Shown piece by piece: positions 32,871 to 40,913 of a DNA stretch of 64,000 nucleotides. Positions within the stretch are counted from its first letter, which is position 1. Each line of letters begins with the position of its first letter. The DNA is from Bacteroidota bacterium (GTDB lineage: Bacteria > Bacteroidota > Bacteroidia > Cytophagales > Cyclobacteriaceae). Under the pieces are notes generated by a model that was given only the letters and a program-made list of their open reading frames with translations, searched no databases and was not told the origin of the DNA. The position numbers and the translations under genes were made by a program. Location: the NCBI GenBank assembly GCA_018267285.1, contig JAFDYU010000014.1, forward strand, positions 124,001 through 188,000. The letters are read 5' to 3'.

Positions 32871-33533
32871 ATGACCTCAATAGCCTTTGTTTTCGATATG
32901 GATGGCGTGATCATCGACAGTAATCCGTATCATAAAGTTGCACTAAAACAATTTGCCGAAAAATACGGCTATCGTATGGACGAAGCCGGCATGGCTAAAA
33001 AAATCTACGGGCGTACCAACAAAGAGTGGATTCCAAATTTATTTGGCAGAACATTAACGGTTGAAGAACTGTATCAGTACGGAGAAGAAAAAGAACAGTT
33101 GTTTCGTGATCTGATTAAAAAAAAAATTAAACCTGTAAAGGGTTTGATAAATTTTCTCGGTCAAATGGATGAGTTGAAAATACCTCGCGCCATAGGCACT
33201 TCGGCACCTCGCAGCAACCTTGATTTTGTGTTGGATGAATTGAATCTCAGAAAATATTTCCCCACCACACTGGATGAGGCCGATGTAACCCACGGCAAGC
33301 CCAACCCTGAAATTTATAGCAAGTGCGCTCAGCGATTAAATCTTCCGCCTGCGCAATGTATCGTTTTTGAAGATTCCCTTTCGGGGATTGCCTCCGGGCT
33401 TGCAGCAGGCTGCCCGGTGGTTGGCGTTGCCACTACACACACAGCTCAAGAACTCGGAACAAAAGTGGTGATCAAAGATTTCACTGAAATAACTCCTTTC
33501 GATCTTATAAAAACAGTTTTTTCTTCAAAATAG
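32871..33533 (+). CDS. HAD-superfamily phosphatase (beta-phosphoglucomutase-like)
   Basis: 220 residues with the HAD motifs: FDMDGVIIDS (nucleophile Asp and acid Asp), GTSAPRSN (motif II), KPNPEIYSKCAQRL (Lys) and VFEDSLSGIASGLAAG (motif III). The four-helix cap and KPNP context place it in the beta-phosphoglucomutase/phosphatase-like subclass. The substrate is a small phosphorylated metabolite that cannot be specified. A TTG seven codons upstream is in frame but overlaps the promoter box, so I use the ATG. Confidence 0.92.
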   Translation: MTSIAFVFDMDGVIIDSNPYHKVALKQFAEKYGYRMDEAGMAKKIYGRTNKEWIPNLFGRTLTVEELYQYGEEKEQLFRDLIKKKIKPVKGLINFLGQMDELKIPRAIGTSAPRSNLDFVLDELNLRKYFPTTLDEADVTHGKPNPEIYSKCAQRLNLPPAQCIVFEDSLSGIASGLAAGCPVVGVATTHTAQELGTKVVIKDFTEITPFDLIKTVFSSK

Positions 33534-33557
33534 CATCCTTGAAAATTTCAAATTTCA

Positions 33558-33588
33558 TTTGAATATTTCAAGGAAGTGGTTATCTTTG
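33558..33588 (+). promoter_or_regulatory. Complete Bacteroidota promoter with leaderless geometry
   Basis: -33 TTTG (33558-33561), 19-base spacer, -7 TATCTTTG (33581-33588), then only 3 bases to the ATG at 33592. Both elements and the spacing match the consensus. Confidence 0.65.
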
Positions 33589-33591
33589 AAA

Positions 33592-34764
33592 ATGATTGAA
33601 AGAGTCCTTACCAAAACCATGATCCGTGCTTTAGGCTCTTTTCCTTCTGTAGCCATTTTAGGGGCACGGCAAGTTGGCAAGACTACCTTGGCCAAGCAAC
33701 TCACAGGCAAACTGAAAAAACCTGTGCACTATGTTGACCTCGAACGCCCCAGCACACTGGCCGCCATCACCCGCGAGCCCGAAGAATATTTTTTATCTTA
33801 CATCAACCAATGCGTGATCATTGACGAAGTGCAACGGATGCCTTCACTCTTTCCTCTGCTGCGCTCGCTCATTGACGAAAAAAGAAAACCTGCACGTTTC
33901 ATCATTACAGGCTCAGCCTCGCCCGACTTGCTCAAAGGTGCTTCAGAAAGTCTGGCCGGGCGGGTGATGTATTGCCAACTAAACCCAGTGGGGCTTCACG
34001 AGTTGCCTACAACCATCAGCTTAAAACAACATTGGTTGCGGGGTGGTTTCCCCGTTCCGCTTACCATGAAATCTAATGTACTGCGCGTAGATTGGATGGA
34101 TTCTTTCATCACCACCTACATTGAAAAGGATCTTCCGTTTTTATTCGATGTAAAATTTTCAACCGTAACTATGCGCAAGTTGTGGCAAATGCTGGCGATC
34201 GTACACGGCAATATTCTCAATGCAGAAAACCTCGGCAATTCGCTCGACATCACCGGCACTACGCTGAAACGTTATATTGATTTTCTCGAAGGCGCTTTTA
34301 TCGTTCATCGGCTGCCACCGTTTTTCAAAAACTCCGGCAAGCGATTGGTGAAGGCGCCCAAAATCTATATCAACGATTCGGGCATACTCCATTTTTTGTT
34401 GAACATCCATTCTGAAAAAGATTTGATCAGCCATCCTAGCTTGGGCGCTTCATGGGAAGGCTACGCGATCAGTCAAATCTTGTACGCCAAAGACACGCGA
34501 CTGGATGCTCACTACTACCGCACCCATGCCGGTGCAGAATGCGATTTGGTCTTGTCGAAAGGAGCGGACGTGAAGGCTGCCATCGAAATTAAATACAGCA
34601 AGTCGCCAGCGGTGACCAAAGGTTTTTACAATTCGGTGAGTGATTTAAAATCAAAAAATAATTTCATCATCACGCCACTCGAAACAGATTATCTATCCAA
34701 GGAAGGTGTGAGGAGGGTGGGGCTGGTTACGTTTATTAAAAAATATCTTCCCCTACTAAAATGA
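33592..34764 (+). CDS. AAA ATPase with DUF4143 domain
   Basis: About 390 residues. The N-terminal ATPase has a Walker A GARQVGKTTLAKQL, Walker B CVIIDEVQRMP and a sensor FIITGSASPDLL. The C-terminal DUF4143 part is a PD-(D/E)XK-nuclease-like fold (GASWEGYAISQILY, RTHAGAECDLVL, AAIEIKYSKSP). These proteins are common as solitary accessory genes in bacteria and archaea; their function is not established. I use the ATG at 33592, supported by the promoter directly in front. Confidence 0.9.
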   Translation: MIERVLTKTMIRALGSFPSVAILGARQVGKTTLAKQLTGKLKKPVHYVDLERPSTLAAITREPEEYFLSYINQCVIIDEVQRMPSLFPLLRSLIDEKRKPARFIITGSASPDLLKGASESLAGRVMYCQLNPVGLHELPTTISLKQHWLRGGFPVPLTMKSNVLRVDWMDSFITTYIEKDLPFLFDVKFSTVTMRKLWQMLAIVHGNILNAENLGNSLDITGTTLKRYIDFLEGAFIVHRLPPFFKNSGKRLVKAPKIYINDSGILHFLLNIHSEKDLISHPSLGASWEGYAISQILYAKDTRLDAHYYRTHAGAECDLVLSKGADVKAAIEIKYSKSPAVTKGFYNSVSDLKSKNNFIITPLETDYLSKEGVRRVGLVTFIKKYLPLLK

Positions 34765-34795
34765 CTTTTCATCAATAAACCTGTGATGGCATAAA

Positions 34796-36169
34796 TCAAT
34801 CCTTTACACGAAAAGCGACATAATCTTTTCCGCTTTGATTCACAATCACTTTAGAAATTGTACCATCGGTTTCTTTCACGAAAGTGATTGTACCGGCAGG
34901 TCGGATATTTTTGACATTGAATTTAGTTTCTGATAAGGCAGAGAGCTCGGCCTTCCATTCATTTGCAATGCCTGCAATCAATTTTTTGCCAACTTTTGTT
35001 ACAAACAATGGTCGCTTTGGGTCTTCCTGCATCACATATTTGCCAAGATATGAGTCCAATATTGCTTCGGGTAATTCAATATTTTCATTCGGAGTTTTTC
35101 CAATGGCCTGTAATGCAACCTGTTCTGAAATTTCTTCCATTGGTGTGCACTCACAATTAAAAAGTGTGGCGACAAAAACATCTTCATCGGGAAAATAAAT
35201 TTCATTACTGCGGAATCCGTTGATATTCCCTCCGTGTTGAATCGATCGGCTCCCATTCATGTCTATAACAAACCAACCGAAACCGTAATTGGAATTTGTG
35301 CCATCGTTTAGTTTATAAGGAGTGAGTGCATCATTTAATGTTTCTTTCTTGAGAATTTTTAAACTGTAAAGACCTTGATGCCATTTTAATAAATCGTCAA
35401 TATTGGAGAGTAGGGCTCCAGCTGCAAAAGCGATTGATGGACTTTGAAAATCACAGTTCGTATAATTTCCATTCTCAAGTTTGTAGCCATTCACTCGATT
35501 TGTAATTACTTTAGAGTTATCATCGTAACGAGTATTTGTCAAACCCAGTGGTTTGGAGATTCTTTCTTCAATAATCTCTTGATATTTCTTTCCCTCAACA
35601 ATTTCAAGAATATAGCCGAGTAAAAAATAATTTGAATTACTATACTTGAATTTCGTATCTGGTTGAAATTCCAATAGTTCATTTTTAAATAAGTCAACAA
35701 TTTCTTTTGGATTGAAATCTTTCCTTCGAATGAACGGATCTGGAATGTCAAGTTGAGTGTAGTCAACAATTCCAGAAGTATGAGAGAGCAAATTCTCAAT
35801 CGTGATGGTTTTTTTCTTTGAAGGAAAATCCTTGATAAATTTTTGAATGCTATCCTTCAATGAAATCTTTCCTTGTTCCACCAACTGGAGAATTGCTACC
35901 GAAGTGAATTGCTTGGTGATTGATCCCAATCGAAAAATCATTTCAGGTCGTGCTAGAACCTTCAACTCAAGGTCGGCTAATCCAAAAGATTTTCTATAAA
36001 TAATTTTGCCTTTTTTCGAAACAAGAATTGCACACCCTGGTGCATTCGAAGGAAATTGTTTGGAGAGAAGTTCATCTATTGCCCTAACGAAAATCTTATC
36101 TTGTTTTGACTGACTGAAGACAGCATCTGAATAGAGAAACACACAAATGACACACACCACTTTTACCAT
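34796..36169 (-). CDS. Exported serine hydrolase, class C beta-lactamase/penicillin-binding-like
   Basis: 457 residues with a signal peptide. The beta-lactamase-related domain (about 25-350) has the SxxK motif GSITKQFTS (Ser83, Lys86), YSNSNYFLLGY (the YxN element) and IQHGGNINGF (the HxG element replacing KTG). A C-terminal beta-domain of about 100 residues follows. Family members are esterases, D-amino-acid peptidases or of unknown activity; resistance to beta-lactams is not implied. It lies downstream of the frameshifted AraC gene, 50 bases away. Confidence 0.87.
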   Translation of the reverse strand: MVKVVCVICVFLYSDAVFSQSKQDKIFVRAIDELLSKQFPSNAPGCAILVSKKGKIIYRKSFGLADLELKVLARPEMIFRLGSITKQFTSVAILQLVEQGKISLKDSIQKFIKDFPSKKKTITIENLLSHTSGIVDYTQLDIPDPFIRRKDFNPKEIVDLFKNELLEFQPDTKFKYSNSNYFLLGYILEIVEGKKYQEIIEERISKPLGLTNTRYDDNSKVITNRVNGYKLENGNYTNCDFQSPSIAFAAGALLSNIDDLLKWHQGLYSLKILKKETLNDALTPYKLNDGTNSNYGFGWFVIDMNGSRSIQHGGNINGFRSNEIYFPDEDVFVATLFNCECTPMEEISEQVALQAIGKTPNENIELPEAILDSYLGKYVMQEDPKRPLFVTKVGKKLIAGIANEWKAELSALSETKFNVKNIRPAGTITFVKETDGTISKVIVNQSGKDYVAFRVKD

Positions 36170-36219
36170 AAATTTTTTCAGCTAAAGAATGATTGTAATG
36201 TTTCATAATCTTCTCAAAT

Positions 36220-36978
36220 CTAGATTTGAGAACTATTTTTGAATATTTCCAGCTTGGTTTGTTGATATTCTCTGGGTGATTGACCGGTAAAATGCCTGAA
36301 AGCACGTTGAAATGTCGCTTGTGAATTAAAGCCACATTCAAGGGCGATTCCGGTAATGGTGAGATGGTTATTCCCTGTTTCTATCAATCTCTTTTTTACT
36401 TCTGATATACGGAACTCATTGACAAATTCATTAAAGCTCTTGCCAAGATGTTGGTTCAATACAGTTGAAATAGTTTTCTGTGGAGTGTCCGTGAGCTTCA
36501 CAACATCGTTGAGGGTAAGTTCTGGATTCAAATACATTCGATCTTCATACATTGCCTTTTTCAAAGCAGTAGATACTTTACTCACAAGTTCAGCTTCCAA
36601 AGCAATTGAAGGTTTTGTCTTAGGTTGAATTCGCAAGTAGCCATTGAGACCGAGCCAATAGACCATCACTGTTAATGGTATGTAAACTGGATACCATCCT
36701 ACCCAATCTAAAAGTTGATTTGATGTTGCAGGAATGAGATAAGGAAGAAGATGTAAAGACCAGATTGCCTCGAAGACAAAAAAGCTAATTACAAATTGCT
36801 TCTGCCAGCTTTTGTTGTCGAAAGGCTTTAATTTTTTCAATACCTTCCACGAAATCAATGTGTATGTGAAAACAGAGACCCAACGTGGCAGGTCAGCATA
36901 CGTATTGTAATTGTCTAAAAAATTTCCCCATTGCTGATAATCACTTTTTGGAATCCAATTCGTAAAAGCCCCAATCAC
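36220..36978 (-). CDS. C-terminal part of a frameshifted membrane-bound AraC regulator
   Basis: 252 residues beginning at a GTG inside what should be one gene. About three or four membrane helices are followed by an AraC-type double helix-turn-helix domain (LTLNDVVKLTDTPQKTISTVLN, ITGIALECGFNSQATFQRAF, TGQSPREYQQ). The missing N-terminal helices lie in the adjoining frame (36975-37349), with a 4-base overlap. Together they would be an approximately 375-residue 7TM-AraC regulator, the usual form in Bacteroidota. One inserted base in the A5 tract at 36979-36983 restores the frame. Probably a pseudogene, or an expression-switching or sequencing artefact. Confidence 0.8.
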   Translation of the reverse strand: MIGAFTNWIPKSDYQQWGNFLDNYNTYADLPRWVSVFTYTLISWKVLKKLKPFDNKSWQKQFVISFFVFEAIWSLHLLPYLIPATSNQLLDWVGWYPVYIPLTVMVYWLGLNGYLRIQPKTKPSIALEAELVSKVSTALKKAMYEDRMYLNPELTLNDVVKLTDTPQKTISTVLNQHLGKSFNEFVNEFRISEVKKRLIETGNNHLTITGIALECGFNSQATFQRAFRHFTGQSPREYQQTKLEIFKNSSQI

Positions 36979-37349
36979 AAAAATGATGCCGTCAAATAAG
37001 GAATTAAATCCAAAATGATCGGATAAAAATGAAGTCGATGAGAATAGGTGAATTCAAACTCTGTTGATGCAACTGACAAAGTGTAGAAATAAATCAACGG
37101 GCCAATGGGCATCACAATAACCAACGGAACAATCAGCGAAATGATAGTCCAAATTGTAGATTGATAGGTGACGTGAATATTAAGCAGAAAAATATTTAGG
37201 CACGCCAACGCAATCAAAATGATAATTGCAGCCAAAAACAAGTTGGCGTAGAATTTCTGTCTTTTTAAATAAAGAAGAATACCGATAATGAAGCCTTGAG
37301 TTGCTCCGAGTAAAATAATAATGTCAAGAATACTGCTATTAATCGTCAT
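36975..37349 (-). CDS. N-terminal membrane part of the frameshifted AraC regulator
   Basis: 124 residues with three or four membrane helices: GATQGFIIGILLYL, LFLAAIIILIALACLNIFLLN, LVIVMPIGPLIYFYT. The sequence RLHFYPIILDLIPYLTAS is the family's conserved segment before the next helix, then the frame ends at TGA. On its own it has no DNA-binding domain. The ATG overlaps the end of the amidase gene by 11 bases, so translation is coupled to that gene. The product alone is unlikely to be functional. Confidence 0.75.
   Translation of the reverse strand: MTINSSILDIIILLGATQGFIIGILLYLKRQKFYANLFLAAIIILIALACLNIFLLNIHVTYQSTIWTIISLIVPLVIVMPIGPLIYFYTLSVASTEFEFTYSHRLHFYPIILDLIPYLTASFL
36979..36983. other. 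A5/T5 tract at the AraC frameshift point
   Basis: On the minus strand a T5 run precedes GTGATTGGG. With six T the frame would read S-F-F-V-I-G-A-F straight into the downstream part without a stop. This marks the probable one-base deletion. Confidence 0.6.
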
Positions 37350-38217
37350 CGATGAATCTTTTCACGATGGGCTGATACGAATCAATCCTTCTGTCGCGCA
37401 GGAACGGCCAGTGCACGCGCACACTGTTGGTGCGTTCAACATCAATTTCCGTTACAACCACTTCTTCTTTGTTGTGCGAGGCAAGGTACAATAATCTTCC
37501 CAACGGATTGGCTACAAAAGAACCTCCCCAAAATTTCATCGCTCCGTTTTGTTCGAGACCCACACGGTTAACACTTACCACGTGCACACCGTTTGCCACG
37601 GCATGGCTGCGTTGAATCGTTTGCCATGCATTGTATTGTTCGCTGTTCGTGGCTTCGTCTTGCGAAGTTGCCCAGCCAATCGCAGTAGGATAAAATAAAA
37701 TCTCAGCCCCCATCAATGACGTGATGCGTGCGGCTTCGGGGTACCATTGATCCCAGCAAATCAATACTCCAATGGTTGCAAATTTTGTTTTAAAAGTTTT
37801 GTAACCGAGATCACCGGGAGTAAAATAAAATTTTTCGTAATAAGCCGGGTCATCTGGGATGTGCATCTTGCGGTACTTGCCCAGATAAGCGCCATCGGCA
37901 TCGAGCACGGCTGTGGTGTTGTGGTAAATTCCCTGCGCGCGTTTTTCAAACAAAGAAGCAATAATCACTACGCCAAGTTCTTTCGCAACTGCAGCAAGTT
38001 TATCTGAAGAAGCTCCGGGTATTGATTCGGCTAACTTAAAATGTTCATAATCTTCTGTGTCACAGAAATAAAGTGAGGTAAAGAGTTCTTGCAGGCAAAC
38101 AATCTGTGCACCAAGTTTTGCGGCTTCACGGATCTTACTAATTGCCTTGGCAAGATTTTCTTCTTTGTTGGCCGTGCAACTCATCTGCACCGTTCCGATT
38201 TTTACTGGTTTTGTCAC
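37339..38217 (-). CDS. aguB: Carbon-nitrogen hydrolase, N-carbamoylputrescine amidase-like
   Basis: 292 residues of the nitrilase superfamily with the catalytic triad Glu44 (CLQELF), Lys117 (GKYRKMHIPDDP) and Cys154 (ICWDQWYPEAAR). YRKMHIPDDPAYYEKFYFTPGD and WDQWYPE are typical of the AguB branch, which hydrolyses N-carbamoylputrescine to putrescine in the agmatine pathway. Its partner agmatine deiminase (aguA) is not in this window, so the pathway role is inferred. The start is GTG, one base after the stop of the 60-residue gene, indicating coupling. Confidence 0.88.
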   Translation of the reverse strand: MTKPVKIGTVQMSCTANKEENLAKAISKIREAAKLGAQIVCLQELFTSLYFCDTEDYEHFKLAESIPGASSDKLAAVAKELGVVIIASLFEKRAQGIYHNTTAVLDADGAYLGKYRKMHIPDDPAYYEKFYFTPGDLGYKTFKTKFATIGVLICWDQWYPEAARITSLMGAEILFYPTAIGWATSQDEATNSEQYNAWQTIQRSHAVANGVHVVSVNRVGLEQNGAMKFWGGSFVANPLGRLLYLASHNKEEVVVTEIDVERTNSVRVHWPFLRDRRIDSYQPIVKRFIDDD

Positions 38218-38218
38218 T

Positions 38219-38401
38219 TTATATTTTTTTTGAGTCGGGCTTGGTTGGGTTATTTTTCATTTTTAAAATTATCCATGGATATTCGTCATCTTCAGGATAA
38301 TGCGGTCTTTCTTTTCTCATAGAGTTGATTACGTTCATTACTTCTAATGTATGTCTCAGAGCTTCATTAGGTGAAAGTGGTTTATTGAGTTTGTTCGGCA
38401 T
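38219..38401 (-). CDS. 60-residue hypothetical protein coupled to the amidase gene
   Basis: ATG-initiated frame of 60 codons, polar, with no signal peptide or membrane helix. It contains LSPNEALRHTLEVMNVINSM and RPHYPEDDEYPWIILKM. The stop ends 1 base before the amidase start and the gene lies in line with mnmD upstream. Its position inside the run and protein-like composition favour a real gene, but I do not recognise a family. Confidence 0.5.
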   Translation of the reverse strand: MPNKLNKPLSPNEALRHTLEVMNVINSMRKERPHYPEDDEYPWIILKMKNNPTKPDSKKI

Positions 38402-38435
38402 AAAAGTTCAAAGGCAAAGATAAGAAGGAATCTTT

Positions 38436-39122
38436 TCACTGATTTAGTTTAACAGCCCTAACCATTTCTCGTTTTCCGGGCGGGCCGGGCAGTGTTTCTA
38501 CGGAAAGCCCCAGTAATTTCAAATCGCGCTTGAGTTGGCCTTTGGCGCAGTAGGTGACGAATATTCCGTTTGGTTTTAGCGCGTTGATCGTATTTTCTAA
38601 TACAGGCAACGTCCACATTTCCGGTTGCTTGGCAGGTGCAAAGGCATCGAAGAAAATAATTTCAAAAACTTCAGTAGGTAATTTTATTTCTTGAATGGGT
38701 TGATTTATCTTTTTCAATGAAAAAAAATCATTGATCGCGATCGGCTCTCCCCATGCACACTTATGAATTTTTTCGAAAAAGGTTTTTGAATCTTGCCAAG
38801 AAATCAAATTAGAATAATTAAGGCGTTGGGTAATTTCAGCATCAATGGGAAATGCCTCGATCGTATGGTAGTTTATTTTTGTTCTATGCTCAGTGGCAAA
38901 TTTTAACGCGAGCAATGCGTTCAGTCCAGTGCCAAATCCTACTTCAAAAATCGTGACCGATTGAGGCTTATATCCGTTTGCAAAATACTCAAGTCCGTTT
39001 TTTATGAAGACGTGAGCAGATTCTTGAATGGCACCGTGCGTGGAGTGGTAAGTTTCGTTTAGTGATTCGTTCAATAGCGAATGCGATCCATCTGCTGTCT
39101 GAATGATTTTAACCGAATTCAT
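38436..39122 (-). CDS. mnmD: MnmD-type tRNA (5-methylaminomethyl-2-thiouridine) methyltransferase
   Basis: 228 residues with a class I methyltransferase fold: IFEVGFGTGLNALLAL (SAM motif I), then IIFFDAFAPAKQPEMW, the signature of the MnmC N-terminal methyltransferase domain, and a final GPPGKREMVRA. It corresponds to the stand-alone MnmC(m)/MnmD enzyme, which makes the last methylation of mnm5s2U at tRNA wobble position 34. The oxidoreductase half of MnmC is absent. The start overlaps ispF by 4 bases. Confidence 0.9.
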   Translation of the reverse strand: MNSVKIIQTADGSHSLLNESLNETYHSTHGAIQESAHVFIKNGLEYFANGYKPQSVTIFEVGFGTGLNALLALKFATEHRTKINYHTIEAFPIDAEITQRLNYSNLISWQDSKTFFEKIHKCAWGEPIAINDFFSLKKINQPIQEIKLPTEVFEIIFFDAFAPAKQPEMWTLPVLENTINALKPNGIFVTYCAKGQLKRDLKLLGLSVETLPGPPGKREMVRAVKLNQ

Positions 39123-39598
39123 TTTTTTGAAATCAGCGCTACTGCATACGCATTTACACCTTCTTCCCTGCCCACGTATCCTAATTTTTCATTGGTGGTG
39201 GCTTTGATGGAAACATCGTCTTCAGATATATTCATTAAAGGCGCGAGTGTTTTTTTCATTTCGGGGATATACGGGTTGATCTTGGGGTTTTCCAATGTCA
39301 ACGTACAATCTATGTTTTCGATTTGCCATCCTTTTTCGGAAAGCATGCGCGTTACCTCTTTCAAAAAAAATTTGCTGTCTTTGCCTTTCCACTGCGGATC
39401 ATTGTTCGAAAAATGAAAGCCTATGTCGCGCAGATTGGCCGCGCCCAAAAGGGCATCGCACATAGCATGAACAAGCACATCGGCATCGCTGTGGCCAACG
39501 GCACCTTTTTCGGATTGTATTTTTATTCCTCCGAGCCAAAAATCTTTTCCGGTTTCTAATTGGTGAACATCAAAGCCAAGTCCTACACGAATTTTCAT
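39119..39598 (-). CDS. ispF: 2-C-methyl-D-erythritol 2,4-cyclodiphosphate synthase
   Basis: 159 residues (standard length). IspF forms the cyclic diphosphate in the non-mevalonate isoprenoid pathway. Metal-ligand and substrate motifs are visible: GFDVHQ (Asp, His), GHSDADVLVHA (His, Asp), DIGFHFSNNDP and TTNEKLGYVGREEGV. I start at the ATG at 39598, 2 bases after the stop of the upstream M16 gene; a TTG two codons earlier is also in frame. Together with mnmD it is part of a tightly spaced operon. Confidence 0.95.
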   Translation of the reverse strand: MKIRVGLGFDVHQLETGKDFWLGGIKIQSEKGAVGHSDADVLVHAMCDALLGAANLRDIGFHFSNNDPQWKGKDSKFFLKEVTRMLSEKGWQIENIDCTLTLENPKINPYIPEMKKTLAPLMNISEDDVSIKATTNEKLGYVGREEGVNAYAVALISKK

Positions 39599-39600
39599 TT

Positions 39601-40842
39601 TCAATTTTTTATTGACCTGTAATACAGTACGCTTGAATTGCTTTCTTTCAAAATTTCTTTTGCTGCTCGTTGAATTCCTTCGGTCGTTACATTTTCAATT
39701 TTTTCCATCTCTTGGTTCACCAAATTAACATCTCCACTCAGGGAAGCAAACGCCAGGTTCATAGCCCGATTGATCACTTCTACTTCGCCAAACTCAAGAC
39801 TTGCTGCCGACTGGTTTTTCACTTTTTGAAGTTCTTTTTGTTCTACGCCTTCTTTTATGATCTCCCGAAAGATCTCATCGACCTCTGCTTCTGCGTCTTC
39901 AAGTTGAATCCCGTCCTTCACCCGGCCGCTCACCACCAAAAGCCCGGGGTCGATGGTGCCCATTACAAAAGATGAGATGGATGTGAAAATCTCTTTTTCC
40001 TTCACCAGGGTTTGATACAGCCTGCTCGATTCGCCACGGCTAAGCACATCACTCAGTAAATCAACAGTATAATAATCGGGATGGAAGCGACCCGGCATGT
40101 GAAAGGTTTTGTATAAGGCATTGGCCGGAACTTTGGCTTCTACATTTAATACTCTTTTTTCGTTTTGTGCAGGCTCTGCCTCTAGTTTTCTATTTTTCTT
40201 TTTTCCTTGAGATATCGGTCCAAACCATTTTTCGGAAAGCTGCTTCACTTGATCGGTGGTTACATTTCCGGCTACTACCAATGTGGCGTTGTTCGGAAGG
40301 TAGTGTGTAAAGAAGAAATCTTTCACATCATCCATCGTTGCCTTTTCGATATGCGAAATTTCCTTGCCGATAGTTGCCCATTGATACGGGTGTTTTTGAT
40401 ACGCCAACGGCCGCAACTTCAGCCAAACATCGCCATAGGGTTGGTTGAGGTAGCGCTGCTTGAATTCTTCAATCACTACTTTCCGTTGCACTTCTAAAAC
40501 ATTTTGATCGAACGAAAGGCTCAGCATCCGGTCGCTCTCCAACCAAAAACCTGTTTCAATATTGGAGGCCGGCACCGTCAGGTAATAATTGGTGATGTCG
40601 GTGTTGGTAAACGCGTTGTTTTCTCCGCCCACCAGTTGCAACGGCTCATCGTAACTCGGAATATTTTTCGAACCTCCAAACATGAGGTGCTCAAACAAAT
40701 GGGCAAAACCTGTTTTATCGGAACGCTCATCGCGCGAACCAACATCATACAATATATTCATCACGGCTATCTGCACGGTGGGGTCTTCGTGCACAATTAC
40801 GCGCAGGCCGTTATCCAGAGTAAATTCATTAAAAGGGATCAT
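39601..40842 (-). CDS. M16 zinc peptidase (processing-peptidase-like)
   Basis: 413 residues from the ATG at 40842, one M16 pair of domains. The zinc motif is HLFEH (His48, Glu51, His52) with the following Glu in VQRKVVIEEFKQRY. It has no signal peptide from this start, so it is probably cytoplasmic, unlike the other M16 proteins in the window. A CAAAAATA box is 5 bases upstream. It heads the operon with ispF and mnmD. The natural substrate is unknown. Confidence 0.93.
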   Translation of the reverse strand: MIPFNEFTLDNGLRVIVHEDPTVQIAVMNILYDVGSRDERSDKTGFAHLFEHLMFGGSKNIPSYDEPLQLVGGENNAFTNTDITNYYLTVPASNIETGFWLESDRMLSLSFDQNVLEVQRKVVIEEFKQRYLNQPYGDVWLKLRPLAYQKHPYQWATIGKEISHIEKATMDDVKDFFFTHYLPNNATLVVAGNVTTDQVKQLSEKWFGPISQGKKKNRKLEAEPAQNEKRVLNVEAKVPANALYKTFHMPGRFHPDYYTVDLLSDVLSRGESSRLYQTLVKEKEIFTSISSFVMGTIDPGLLVVSGRVKDGIQLEDAEAEVDEIFREIIKEGVEQKELQKVKNQSAASLEFGEVEVINRAMNLAFASLSGDVNLVNQEMEKIENVTTEGIQRAAKEILKESNSSVLYYRSIKN

Positions 40843-40847
40843 TGCTT

Positions 40848-40855
40848 CAAAAATA
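40848..40855 (-). promoter_or_regulatory. -7 promoter box abutting the M16-ispF operon start
   Basis: TATTTTTG on the minus strand, ending 5 bases before the ATG at 40842. It suggests a very short or absent leader. No -33 match. Confidence 0.42.
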
Positions 40856-40913
40856 CAAATTAGAAAATATGCAGGTACGATAATTTGAAAAATCAAACTA
40901 ACTTCGCAGTCTT

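Noticed and set aside
34796..36169. Antibiotic resistance gene (class C beta-lactamase)
   Set aside because: The third motif is HGG rather than KTG and the domain belongs to the broad serine hydrolase group; resistance is not supported.
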